NCBI GenBank assembly: GCA_003220595.1
Contig: QHSZ01000025.1
Coordinates: 1 to 35,069, forward strand
Length of the DNA stretch: 35,069 bases
Direction of reading: 5' to 3'
From: Candidatus Rokuibacteriota bacterium
GTDB taxonomy: Bacteria > Methylomirabilota > Methylomirabilia > Rokubacteriales > CSP1-6
A program made the position numbers and the translations under genes. Position 1 is the stretch's first letter, and every line of letters starts with the position of its first letter. The notes beneath the pieces were generated by a model, which had not been told where the DNA came from, ran no database searches, and saw nothing but the letters and a program-made list of their open reading frames with translations. Shown here in pieces: positions 1 to 8,842 of the stretch.

Positions 1-1
1 T

Positions 2-409
2 CAGGCGGCGCGGGCGCTCCCGTTCGCCTTCACGCTGACCGCGCGCGCGGAAGGGTTCCTGCGCGGTCACCCGGACCTCGACGACGCGATCAGGCGCCTG
101 CAGGCGTTCGAGAAAGCCGGCGCCGACGTGCTGATGGCGCCGGGCCTGCCCGACCTCGCCTCGGTGCGCGCCGTGTGCGCCGCGCTCGCGAAGCCGTTCA
201 ACTTCATGGTCGGGATCAAGGGCAAGTCGTTCACCCTGGCCGAGCTGGAAGCCGCCGGCGTGCGGCGGATCAGCCTCGCCACCTCGCTCTACCGCGCGGC
301 GATGACCGGCCTGATCGACGCCGCGCGTGAGGCGAAGGACAAGGGCACGTTCGGCTACCTCGACCGTTCGCTCGCCACGCCGGACCTGAACGCCTTCATG
401 CAGGGCTGA
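2..409 (+). CDS. Isocitrate lyase/PEP mutase family protein, C-terminal part (5' end outside window)
   Basis: Frame 2 is open from the window edge: QAARALPFAFTLTARAEGFLRGHPDLDDAIRRLQAFEKAGADVLMAPGLPDLASVRAVCAAL...; stop at 407-409. Resembles PEP-mutase/ICL family C-termini. Confidence 0.8.
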   Translation, partial: QAARALPFAFTLTARAEGFLRGHPDLDDAIRRLQAFEKAGADVLMAPGLPDLASVRAVCAALAKPFNFMVGIKGKSFTLAELEAAGVRRISLATSLYRAAMTGLIDAAREAKDKGTFGYLDRSLATPDLNAFMQG

Positions 410-480
410 GGGGCGATGAGCGGCGCGCGCCTGGCTCAGGCCACCCACGGTGCACGCCGGCCTCGCGGACCCCGCTACCA

Positions 481-1188
481 ATGACCGGCCCCCGTGTGCT
501 GCTCTTCTGGACACTGGTGTTCGTCGCCGCGGGCGCGGGAGGCGTCTACCTGGCGGACCAGATGGTCCTGGCCCCGGGCCGCGCGCTCCAGCGGCAGCTG
601 GCGGAACGCGACGCGCAGATCCGCGCCCTGACCGAGCGGAACCAAGCGCTCGAGGCGGCCGTCCGGCTCCTGCGACACACGGAGCGGCGCGCCCGACTCG
701 TGGTGCTGGACCAAGCGCCCGGCCCCGACGGGCACGTCCGGACGCGCGTCCGGTTCACCGAGCTGGACCCCCAGGGGGACGCCATCGGCGAGCCCCGGGA
801 GCTCGCGCTCGACGGCGACGAGGTCTACGTCGACGCGCTCGTCATCAAGTTCGAGGACACGTTCGTGACCGGCGGCGACGCGCTCAAGGGCAAGGCGCTG
901 CTGCTCTTCCGGCGGATCTTCACCGACCGCCGCCGGCCCGCGGACGGAGACACGCTGGACCGCGAGGGCCAGATGCCGCAAAGCTACGCCGCGGAGCGGG
1001 CGCCGACGGCCTTCGAGCGCGAGCTCTGGGCGCGGTTCTGGGAGCTGGCCAACGATCCCGACGAGGCGCAGCGGCGCGGGGTCCGGGCCCTGCACGGCGA
1101 GGCGGTCTCGACGCGGCTCCGGAAAGACCGCGTCTACACCATCACGCTGCGCTCGACGGGCGAGCTGACGATCCAGCCGACCCGGTAG
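481..1188 (+). CDS. Hypothetical single-pass membrane protein with coiled coil
   Basis: N-terminal hydrophobic segment (VLLFWTLVFVAAGAGGVYLA) followed by a heptad-like Gln/Arg/Leu region; good codon usage and packing. Confidence 0.65.
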   Translation: MTGPRVLLFWTLVFVAAGAGGVYLADQMVLAPGRALQRQLAERDAQIRALTERNQALEAAVRLLRHTERRARLVVLDQAPGPDGHVRTRVRFTELDPQGDAIGEPRELALDGDEVYVDALVIKFEDTFVTGGDALKGKALLLFRRIFTDRRRPADGDTLDREGQMPQSYAAERAPTAFERELWARFWELANDPDEAQRRGVRALHGEAVSTRLRKDRVYTITLRSTGELTIQPTR

Positions 1189-1198
1189 CCGCGATCTC

Positions 1199-1939
1199 AT
1201 GACGCTCAGCGTCCGATTCGTCGGATCCGGTGACTCGTTCGGGAGCGGCGGCCGGTTTCAGACCTGCATCCTGGTGGACGGCCCGGGGTCGCGCTTCGCG
1301 ATGGATTTCGGCACCTCGTCGCTGATCGCGCTCGCGCAGCAGGGGATCGAGCACAACACGATCGATGCGATCCTGTTGACGCATCTGCACGCGGATCACT
1401 GCGGGGGCGTCCCCTTCCTGCTCCTGGACGCCATGCTGTCCGCGAAGCGCGCCCGCCCGCTCACGATCGCCGGCCCCCGGGATCTCCGAGCCCGGATGTC
1501 GGAGCTCGCCGAGGCCCTCTTTCCGGGCATGCACGTGATGACGCCGACGTTCCCGCTGGAGTACGTCGAGCTCGAGGTGGGACAGCCGAACCGCGTGCTG
1601 GATCTCGTCGTCACGCCCCAGGCGGCCCGGCACACGCCGCAGACGAATCCGACCGCGCTCCGCGTCCAGGTCGGCGACAAGGTGATCGCGTACACGGGCG
1701 ACGGCGAGTGGACCGAGGACCTCGCGAAGATCGGTCGGGACGCCGACCTGTTGATCGCCGAGTGCTACTACTACGCGAAGCCCGTCAAGTGGCACCTGAA
1801 CTACCCCGCGCTCACCGAGCACATGAAGGATTTCGGCGCCAAGCGCGTGATCCTGACGCACATGAGTCGCGAGATGCTGGCCCACGTGGACGACGTGCCC
1901 GAGCAGTGCGCGCGGGACGGCATGGTGGTCGAGGTGTGA
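1199..1939 (+). CDS. MBL-fold metallo-hydrolase (RNase Z-like)
   Basis: THLHADHCGG metal-binding motif (HxHxDH), GDGEWTEDL, LTHMS. Confidence 0.85.
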   Translation: MTLSVRFVGSGDSFGSGGRFQTCILVDGPGSRFAMDFGTSSLIALAQQGIEHNTIDAILLTHLHADHCGGVPFLLLDAMLSAKRARPLTIAGPRDLRARMSELAEALFPGMHVMTPTFPLEYVELEVGQPNRVLDLVVTPQAARHTPQTNPTALRVQVGDKVIAYTGDGEWTEDLAKIGRDADLLIAECYYYAKPVKWHLNYPALTEHMKDFGAKRVILTHMSREMLAHVDDVPEQCARDGMVVEV

Positions 1940-2547
1940 CGCTCGCGTCGTTTCTCGACCGGCTGGCCAGCGGCGAGCCCGCGCCGGGTGGCGGCGCCGC
2001 GGCGGCGCTGGCGGGGGCGACGGCGGCGGCCCTGGTGGCGATGGCGTGCCGGGTCACCGCCCGCCGCGCTCCATCCGAGGCGCTGGTTGCGGCGGTGGAC
2101 GCCGCCGACGACCTCCGGCACCGCTTGATGACGCTGATGCACGACGACATCGAGGCCTACACATCCGTGCTGGAATCGCGCCGGGCGCCGTCCGCGCGGC
2201 GCGGGCCCCTGCTGGAGGCCGCCATGCGGCGCGCGACGACCGTGCCACTGGACACGGCACGCGCGGCCGCCGATGTGCTGGAGCTCTCGGCCACGCTCCT
2301 CGAGGCCGTGCGGGCGAGCGTCGTCGGCGACCTGGGGGTGGCGGTGGCGCTGGCCGGGGCCGCCCTCGACGCGTCGGCGCTCAACGCGCACATCAACCTC
2401 CAGGAGATCGCGGAGGACGACTTCGCGCGGGCGGCGCGGGACACCCTCGAGCGCCTCGCGGCGGGTGCCCACGCCCGGCGCGCGCTGGCCCAGCGCATCG
2501 CCGCGCGCGCGGGCGCCGCCGGCCACGACGCCGGAGGACGGGCTTGA
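1936..2547 (+). CDS. Cyclodeaminase/cyclohydrolase family protein (FTCD C-terminal domain; FchA-like)
   Basis: GTG start overlaps the upstream TGA; VTLASFLDRLASGEPAPGGGAAAALAGATAAALVAMACRVT with the PAPGGG...A motif typical of formimino-THF cyclodeaminase. Confidence 0.8.
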   Translation: MTLASFLDRLASGEPAPGGGAAAALAGATAAALVAMACRVTARRAPSEALVAAVDAADDLRHRLMTLMHDDIEAYTSVLESRRAPSARRGPLLEAAMRRATTVPLDTARAAADVLELSATLLEAVRASVVGDLGVAVALAGAALDASALNAHINLQEIAEDDFARAARDTLERLAAGAHARRALAQRIAARAGAAGHDAGGRA

Positions 2548-2579
2548 CCGTCGTTCTATAGTTTGATACTTATATAAAT

Positions 2580-3050
2580 ATGAATACGCCCAAGGTTCAC
2601 ATCCACATGACGGTGTCGAATCTCGAGAAGAGCCGCGCGTTCTACGAGAGGTTCCTCGGCGTTGGGCCGGTGAAGGTCAAGCCCGGCTACGTGAAGTTCC
2701 TACCCGCGTTCGGCCCGCTCAACCTGGCACTCTCGGAGGCCGGGCCCTCGGAGGGCCGCGGCCGCGTCGACCACATGGGCATCCAGGTGGCATCGCAAGC
2801 CATCGTCGTACGAGAGATGGAGCGCGTGAAGGCGGCCGGGCTGCCCGTACGCGAGGAGTTCAGCGTGAACTGCTGTCACGCCAATCAAGACAAGTTCTGG
2901 GTCCAGGACCCGGACGGCGTGGAGTGGGAGGTCTACGTCCTCAACCACGACATCGAGGACGGCGCGACGTGCGCGACCGACGTCCAGCACCTGCCGGTCG
3001 CCACGGGCCTCACAGTGGTGAAGAGCAGCAGCTGCTGCTCGCCAGGCTAG
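2580..3050 (+). CDS. arsI: ArsI/CadI-family VOC protein (putative C-As lyase)
   Basis: VOC fold (HIHMTVSNLEKSRAFYERFLG), vicinal cysteines in SVNCCHANQDKFWVQDPDGVEWEVYVLN, C-terminal CC; adjacent to arsenite oxidase genes. Confidence 0.8.
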   Translation: MNTPKVHIHMTVSNLEKSRAFYERFLGVGPVKVKPGYVKFLPAFGPLNLALSEAGPSEGRGRVDHMGIQVASQAIVVREMERVKAAGLPVREEFSVNCCHANQDKFWVQDPDGVEWEVYVLNHDIEDGATCATDVQHLPVATGLTVVKSSSCCSPG

Positions 3051-3060
3051 CTGCTAGCCT
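3044..3060. terminator. Short inverted repeat between convergent genes (possible bidirectional terminator)
   Basis: AGGCTAG-CTG-CTAGCCT, perfect 7-bp arms with 3-nt loop; contains both facing stop codons. No T-tract. Confidence 0.35.
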
Positions 3061-3248
3061 CCGAAGCGCTGCTTGAGGGCGGCGGGAACGATCGCGGCCG
3101 GCTTCCCCATGACGTCCGGCACCAGATAGATGTAGTCCACGAGGCTACCGCTCCAATAGACGTTGCCCACGCCGAGGATCTCCGTGAGCGGTGCTCCGGC
3201 CGGCTTGGTGGCGGCGAGCTTCTCGAACTCGATCAACGGCATCGGCAT
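3054..3248 (-). CDS. Small hypothetical protein (64 aa)
   Basis: MPMPLIEFEKLAATKPAGAPLTEILGVGNVYWSGSLVDYIYLVPDVMGKPAAIVPAALKQRFGG; purine-rich GGGGGTGGG upstream of the start; fills the gap between arsI and aioB. Confidence 0.5.
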   Translation of the reverse strand: MPMPLIEFEKLAATKPAGAPLTEILGVGNVYWSGSLVDYIYLVPDVMGKPAAIVPAALKQRFGG

Positions 3249-3264
3249 CAACCCACCCCCAGAA

Positions 3265-3283
3265 GAATATACAAAGAATATAT
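3265..3283. promoter_or_regulatory. Putative operator, AT-rich inverted-repeat-like element (copy A)
   Basis: GAATATACAAAGAATATAT; 17/19 identical to the reverse complement of 17161-17179. Confidence 0.4.
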
Positions 3284-3288
3284 ATCGC

Positions 3289-3317
3289 TTGACATGCTGT
3301 CGGCCAGTCCTTTTAAG
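3289..3317 (+). promoter_or_regulatory. Putative sigma70-type promoter of aioBA
   Basis: TTGACA (3289-3294), 17 bp, TTTAAG (3312-3317), upstream of the aioB start at 3374. Confidence 0.45.
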
Positions 3318-3373
3318 TACGGGGGTCCTGGACGCGGTCCGGATAGAATGCGTACCCGGATGGGGGAGGCCGG

Positions 3374-3862
3374 ATGCCGACTCGACGTGATTTCCTGAAG
3401 CTCGGCTCCGTGGGCGTCGCCGGGCTGGTCGCGGCGCCGCCGGCCGCACCCGGGGCGGCGGACGCCGCCGAGACGCCACGCTACCCGCTGCTGACGATCG
3501 CGCCGCTGAAGGACATCGGCGCGGGCGCCGCGATCTCGTTCGCGTACCCGGATCGGCACTCGCCGGCGATGCTCCTGCGGCTCACCGCGCCCGCCGTCGG
3601 CGGCGTCGGGCCGAACCAGGAGATCGTCGCCTACTCCACGCTCTGCACCCACAAGGGCTGCCCGGTCGCCTTCAAGCCCGAGCGGAAGATGCTCATCTGC
3701 CCCTGCCACTGGTCGACGTTCGATCCGGCCAAGGCCGGGACACTCGTGATCGGACAAGCGAGCCAGCATCTGCCCCAGATCGAGCTCCGCGTCGACAACG
3801 GCCTGGTGCAGGCCGTCGGGGTGGCGGGCCTGATCTATGGCCGGCACACCAATATCGTGTGA
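3374..3862 (+). CDS. aioB: Arsenite oxidase small subunit, Rieske [2Fe-2S] with TAT signal
   Basis: RRDFLK twin-arginine motif; CTHKGCPVAF...CPCHWSTFD Rieske ligands; immediately upstream of aioA. Confidence 0.9.
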   Translation: MPTRRDFLKLGSVGVAGLVAAPPAAPGAADAAETPRYPLLTIAPLKDIGAGAAISFAYPDRHSPAMLLRLTAPAVGGVGPNQEIVAYSTLCTHKGCPVAFKPERKMLICPCHWSTFDPAKAGTLVIGQASQHLPQIELRVDNGLVQAVGVAGLIYGRHTNIV

Positions 3863-3865
3863 CGC

Positions 3866-6379
3866 GTGCCGGTGAGTCGCGCGTCGAGCGTCGATAGCGT
3901 CCCGCTGCCGCCCCCGGGCGCGCAGCGCTTCGACACGGTCTGTCAGTTCTGCATCGTCGGCTGCGGCTACAAGGTGTTCAAGTGGCCGGTGGGACGGGAC
4001 GGCAGCCCGGAGGCGCAGGGCAACGCGCTCGGCGTCGACTACACGCGGCCGCTGCCGCCCCTCGGCGAGTGGATCTCCACGGCGATGCACTCCGTGGTCA
4101 CCGACAAGGACGCCCGCCGCTACAACGTGGTCATCGTGCCGGACAAGGGCTGCGTGGTCAACGAGGGGCTGGCGTCCGTGCGTGGCGGCGGGCTCGCGCA
4201 GACCCTCTTCGCGCCCGACCGCGCCACGAAGGCGCGCCTCAGCCAGCCCCTCGTCGCGCAAGGGCGCGGCCACGCGCCCATCGGCTGGGACGCGGCCGTC
4301 GATCTGGGCGCCCGTGTGATCAAGGCCGTCGTCGATCGCTGGGGGCCGGACGCCGTCGGGATGAAGTTCTTCGACCACGGCGGCGGCGGCGGAGGCTTCG
4401 AGGCCAACTGGGCGGTCGGGCGCTTCTTCTTCTCGGGCGTCGGCACGCGGACGGCGTCGATCCATAACCGTCCCGCCTACAACAGCGAGGTGCACGCCGC
4501 GGGCGATGCCGGCGTCGCCGCGCTCACGAACGCGTACGTCGACGCCGAGCTCGCGGACACGATCGTGCTCGTGGGATCGAACGCGTACGAGACGCAGACG
4601 AACTACTTCCTCGTGCACATGGTGCCGAACCTCAACGGGAGCACGCTCGCGCGCAAGCGCGAGACGTTCGCCGGCGAGGCGGTGGAGCCCGCGCGGATCA
4701 TCATCGTCGATCCGCGCCGCACCATGACCGTCGCGACGGCGGAGGCGGCGGCGACGCCCGAGCGGGTCCTGCACCTGCAGATCGAGCCGGGCGCCGACAT
4801 CGCGCTGCTGAACGCGATCGGTCGCGTCATCCTCGAGCGGCGCTGGTACGACGTCGGGTTCATCGGCGACCGGACGGAAGGGCAGACCTTTGAGGCCTAC
4901 CAGCGCTCGACGCTCGCGGTCGATCGCCCGCTCGCCGACGTCGTGGGCGAGGCGGCGAGGATCGCCGGGGTCTCGCCCGCGCAGATCCACCAGGCGGCGG
5001 AATGGATCGCCGCGCCGAAGGGCGACCAGTCTCGCCGGCGGACGCTCTTCCATTACGAGAAGGGGTTGATCTGGGGGCTGAAGAACTATGAGAACGTCGC
5101 GGCCCTCGTGGATCTGGCACTCCTGACGGGCAACATCGGCAAGCCGGGCACGGGCTGCAGCCGGATGGGAGGCCACCAGGAAGGCTACGTCCGGCCCGTG
5201 TATCCCGGCGGGCGCCCGGCCCTCAACGTCGACGAGGCGATCCGCCGCGGGGAGGTGAAGGCCTTCTGGGTCGGCGGCTGCAATCCGGTGCTGACGACGC
5301 TCCGCGCCGAGGCGATGGAGACGGCGCTGAAAGAGCGCGGCGCCGTCGTGCAGTCGGCGCTCGACCGCACCGCGGGGCGACCCGTCGGCGAACGGGTGGC
5401 GCGGATCGTGGACGCGCTGAAGCTCGGGGGCATGTTCGTGCTCGCCCAGGACATCTACATGACGGCGACGGCCCACTATGCCCACCTGGTGCTGCCCGCC
5501 GCGCAGTGGGGCGAGGTCAACCTGACGTCGATCAACGGCGAGCGGCGGCTGCGCCTCTATCAGCGGTTCATGGACCCGCCGGGGGAGGCGATCCCCGACT
5601 GGGAGATCATGGCCCGGTTCGGACGCCGGCTGCGCGCGCTCTATCTCGAGGACAACAACCCGCAGATGGCCAACCGCTTCCTCGACTTCACGTGGAAGTC
5701 GGACGAGGATGTCTTCATCCATGCGCGGTATCAGTTCAAGGGCGACGGCAGCGACCCGATCGAAGGCTATGCGGGCGTGACCTACGACCTGCTCCGGCGG
5801 CTCGGCACGAACGGCATCCAGACGCCCACGCGCATCGTGAACCGCGTGCCCGTGCCGACCGTGCGTGTCCACGAGGACGGCCGGTTCTTCACGCCGTCCG
5901 GGAGGGCGCGGTTCATCCCGGCTCCCCAGCCGTGGCCGGGCTATGCGGCGAAGGTCGTCGCGCAGCGCACGCAGTTCCCCTTCTGGGTCAACAACGGGCG
6001 GACCAACCATATCTGGCAGACGCTCTACCATCACCAGCACGTGCCGTTCTACGCCGAGCACAACCCGATGCCGCACCTCGAGATGCATCCGGCCGACGCG
6101 GCCCGACTCGGGATCGCCTCGGGGGACCTGGTGGAGCTCAGCAACGACGTCGGGCGCGTGCGCGCGATGGCGTCCATCACCGACGCGGTGAAGCGGGGCC
6201 ATACCTTCATGCTCTTCGGCCAGCCGCGCGGCGCCACGGGAGATCTCGTCTCCGACCACGTCGACCCGGCGACCACGATTCCGTACTACAAGGGCGTCTG
6301 GGCCGCCATCCGACGCATCGGGCCGCAGCCCGAGATCCAGAGGACCGTGTCGTTTCTACCTCAGAACGTCGCCCGATGA
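3866..6379 (+). CDS. aioA: Arsenite oxidase large (molybdopterin) subunit
   Basis: GTG start; CQFCIVGCGYKVFKWP (CxxCxxxC [3Fe-4S] site typical of AioA); ~837 aa; paired with AioB. Confidence 0.92.
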   Translation: MPVSRASSVDSVPLPPPGAQRFDTVCQFCIVGCGYKVFKWPVGRDGSPEAQGNALGVDYTRPLPPLGEWISTAMHSVVTDKDARRYNVVIVPDKGCVVNEGLASVRGGGLAQTLFAPDRATKARLSQPLVAQGRGHAPIGWDAAVDLGARVIKAVVDRWGPDAVGMKFFDHGGGGGGFEANWAVGRFFFSGVGTRTASIHNRPAYNSEVHAAGDAGVAALTNAYVDAELADTIVLVGSNAYETQTNYFLVHMVPNLNGSTLARKRETFAGEAVEPARIIIVDPRRTMTVATAEAAATPERVLHLQIEPGADIALLNAIGRVILERRWYDVGFIGDRTEGQTFEAYQRSTLAVDRPLADVVGEAARIAGVSPAQIHQAAEWIAAPKGDQSRRRTLFHYEKGLIWGLKNYENVAALVDLALLTGNIGKPGTGCSRMGGHQEGYVRPVYPGGRPALNVDEAIRRGEVKAFWVGGCNPVLTTLRAEAMETALKERGAVVQSALDRTAGRPVGERVARIVDALKLGGMFVLAQDIYMTATAHYAHLVLPAAQWGEVNLTSINGERRLRLYQRFMDPPGEAIPDWEIMARFGRRLRALYLEDNNPQMANRFLDFTWKSDEDVFIHARYQFKGDGSDPIEGYAGVTYDLLRRLGTNGIQTPTRIVNRVPVPTVRVHEDGRFFTPSGRARFIPAPQPWPGYAAKVVAQRTQFPFWVNNGRTNHIWQTLYHHQHVPFYAEHNPMPHLEMHPADAARLGIASGDLVELSNDVGRVRAMASITDAVKRGHTFMLFGQPRGATGDLVSDHVDPATTIPYYKGVWAAIRRIGPQPEIQRTVSFLPQNVAR

Positions 6380-7389
6380 TGATGTGCGCGGGCGTCATGG
6401 CCTTCTTCTCATTGCTGATGCTCGGCTCGGCGCTCGCCGAGGCGGACCGGGTCGACGACGTGCTGAACGCCAGAGGGCGGCTTGCCGGACAGAACCTGGC
6501 GGGGCTCGATCTCGCCGGCGCCGACCTCCGGGGCGCCGACCTCTCGCGCGCCAATCTCGAGGGCACCGTCCTGACGGGCGCGACGCTCGTCGGCGCCAAT
6601 CTCGTGCAGGCGACGCTCCGGGGCGCCGACCTCCGCGAGGCGTACCTGCGCGACGCGCGTCTGGGGGGCGCGGACCTCCGCTCCGCCAAGCTCGGAAGCG
6701 CCGATTTCACGCGCGCCGACCTCCGTCAGGCCCAGCTCGAGGGCGCCGACCTGACCCGCGCGGTGCTCGAGGCGGCGAATCTCTCGGACGCCGATCTGAA
6801 GGCCGCGTTCTTGCCCGCCGCGCGGCTCGCGAGGGCGCGGCTGACCGGCGCCATCCTGCGTGGGGCCACGCTCGTCGGCGCCGATCTCACCCAGGCCGAT
6901 CTCGCCGGCGCCGACTTCACGGGTGCTGCGCTCGGCGCGGCCCACCTCGCCGAGTCGGCGCCCGGCGCCGCGCGGCTCGCCGGCGCGACGGCGGCGAGGG
7001 CGAACTTCACGGGCGCGAACCTGCGGAACGTCGACCTGCGCGAGGCCGTGCTGACCGACGCCGTCTTCGTCGGCGCCAATCTCGGATGGGCGAATCTCAC
7101 GTGGGCCCGCGCCCGCAAGGCGAACTTCTCCGGCGCGTCGCTGTCGTGGGCGCGAGGGTACGGCGCCGACTTCACGTCCGCGAACTTCGGCCAGGCGACC
7201 CTCACGGGCGCCCAGCTCGTCGGGGCAACCGCGCGCGGCGCCGATTTCCGCCGGGCGCGTCTCCAGGGCACGAATTTCGAGCAGGCCGACCTCGGCTCAG
7301 CCAATTTCGGCGAGACCGACCTTGGGCAGGCCCTCCTCAACGCCGCAAAAGACGGACCGGCCACCGCGCGCAGAGCTCGGGTACCGTGA
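6376..7389 (+). CDS. Secreted/periplasmic pentapeptide-repeat protein
   Basis: ATG overlaps the aioA stop (ATGA); signal-peptide-like MMMCAGVMAFFSLLMLGSALAEA then long A(D/N)LxxA pentapeptide repeats. Confidence 0.85.
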   Translation: MMMCAGVMAFFSLLMLGSALAEADRVDDVLNARGRLAGQNLAGLDLAGADLRGADLSRANLEGTVLTGATLVGANLVQATLRGADLREAYLRDARLGGADLRSAKLGSADFTRADLRQAQLEGADLTRAVLEAANLSDADLKAAFLPAARLARARLTGAILRGATLVGADLTQADLAGADFTGAALGAAHLAESAPGAARLAGATAARANFTGANLRNVDLREAVLTDAVFVGANLGWANLTWARARKANFSGASLSWARGYGADFTSANFGQATLTGAQLVGATARGADFRRARLQGTNFEQADLGSANFGETDLGQALLNAAKDGPATARRARVP

Positions 7390-8276
7390 CGACCGAGCTC
7401 TCGCCGGGGGAGCGGGTGACTTCGATCGACGGCTTTGCGACGGAAGAACCGGGCGGCGTCGCGCCCCATCCGCTCCTGCCGGCGCTGGCCGCCGAGTACC
7501 TGGGCACCTTCATCCTCGTCTTCTTCGGCGTCGGCGCCGTCAACGCCGCCGTGGCGACGGGCGCCCAGCAAGGGCTCTGGCAGGTCGCCGTGGTCTGGGC
7601 GGTCGGGGTCAGCCTCGGCATCTACACCGCGGCCGCGCTCTCCGGGGCCCACCTGAACCCGGCCGTCACCATCGCCGCCGCGGTGTACGAGGGGTTCTCC
7701 TGGTGGCGCGTGGTCCCGTACGCGATCGCGCAGACGGCCGGGGCCGCGAGCGCCTCGCTCGTCCTCTATGGGCTATTTTCGGAAGCGATCGTCGAGTTCG
7801 AGCGCCGACATGGCCTGCTGCGCGGGGGGCCGGGCAGCGAGCTGTCGGCGATGATGTTCGGGGAGTACTTCCCGAATCCCGCCATCTTCGGAACGGCGGA
7901 GGAGGCGTGGCGCATCGTCACGCCCGCCACCGCATTCATGGCCGAGCTGGTCGGAACGGCGATGCTCGCCTTTCTCATCGGCGCCGTCACGCGCGACCGC
8001 AATCCCGTCCGCCCCTCGTCCGGGGCGGCGCCGCTACTCATCGGCCTCGGCGTGGCGGCCATCATCTCGGTCATCGCGCCCTTGACGCAGGCGGGCCTGA
8101 ACCCGGCGCGCGACTTCGGACCGCGGCTGGTGGCCTACGCGATGGGTTGGGGAGAGATCGCCATCCCCGGGCCGCGCGGCGGATGGCTCGGTGTCTACGT
8201 CGTGGCGCCGATCCTCGGCGCGCTCATCGGCTGGGGGGCGCACCGCGCCCTCGCGGCGAAGCTGCCGCCGCGCTGA
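7386..8276 (+). CDS. MIP family aquaglyceroporin (AqpS/GlpF-like)
   Basis: GTG start overlaps the preceding TGA; two NPA motifs (SGAHLNPAVT, AGLNPARDFGPR) and multiple TM segments. Confidence 0.88.
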   Translation: MTTELSPGERVTSIDGFATEEPGGVAPHPLLPALAAEYLGTFILVFFGVGAVNAAVATGAQQGLWQVAVVWAVGVSLGIYTAAALSGAHLNPAVTIAAAVYEGFSWWRVVPYAIAQTAGAASASLVLYGLFSEAIVEFERRHGLLRGGPGSELSAMMFGEYFPNPAIFGTAEEAWRIVTPATAFMAELVGTAMLAFLIGAVTRDRNPVRPSSGAAPLLIGLGVAAIISVIAPLTQAGLNPARDFGPRLVAYAMGWGEIAIPGPRGGWLGVYVVAPILGALIGWGAHRALAAKLPPR

Positions 8277-8320
8277 GCGCGCGCCGTCGCCGCCTTTCGC
8301 GACGCGTCATGACTTAGAGG

Positions 8321-8349
8321 TTGACAGGGTCGGGGCCGATCCATATGCT
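8321..8349 (+). promoter_or_regulatory. Putative sigma70 promoter upstream of arsR
   Basis: TTGACA (8321-8326), 17-bp spacer, TATGCT (8344-8349); followed by the arsR start at 8367. Confidence 0.6.
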
Positions 8350-8366
8350 GCGCTCCACAATTTGGC

Positions 8367-8831
8367 ATGCGCAAAGCTGCATATGTCGTCGTTCCGACCA
8401 AGAGCACCGGCGCCGCCTTCCTCCGGCTGCTCGCCGATGACACCCGGCTGCGAATCCTGAACCTTCTGCTCCGCACGTCGGATCTGTGCGTGTGCGAGCT
8501 GGTGGCGATTCTTCGGCTGCCGCAGTACCAGATCTCGCGGCACCTCGGGCCCATGCGTCGGAGCGGCCTCTTGACGACGGAACGGCGCGGCCCCTTCGTG
8601 TTCTACGGCATCGCGGAGCAGACCCGGCGCAATCCGGTCCACCGTGCGATCCTACGCGCGGTGCCCCGGCTGGCCGCGCCGCAGCTCGGCCTGGACGACG
8701 TGGGCCGCATGCGCCGTCTCATGCGGCTCGAAACTACCCAGCGCGTGACGGCCTGCACCGCGGAGGCGGCCGCCGGCTCCGTGCGGGCACGGCCGATTCT
8801 CCGTGCCGTGAACGCCAAGCCGTCGACGTAG
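8367..8831 (+). CDS. arsR: ArsR-family metalloregulator
   Basis: Winged helix with RTSDLCVCELVAIL (CVC As(III)-binding motif of classical ArsR). Confidence 0.9.
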   Translation: MRKAAYVVVPTKSTGAAFLRLLADDTRLRILNLLLRTSDLCVCELVAILRLPQYQISRHLGPMRRSGLLTTERRGPFVFYGIAEQTRRNPVHRAILRAVPRLAAPQLGLDDVGRMRRLMRLETTQRVTACTAEAAAGSVRARPILRAVNAKPST

Positions 8832-8842
8832 GCGGGACCGGG

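Noticed and set aside
3248-6259. 1003-aa minus-strand ORF antisense to aioA
   Set aside because: Arg/His/Asp/Val-rich low-complexity translation typical of antisense frames in high-GC DNA; the + strand encodes a clear AioA.
6480-7330. DNA-level tandem repeat array (GGCGCCGA...)
   Set aside because: Periodicity is explained by pentapeptide-repeat coding (A-D/N-L-x-x), not by a separate repeat or CRISPR; there are no spacers.
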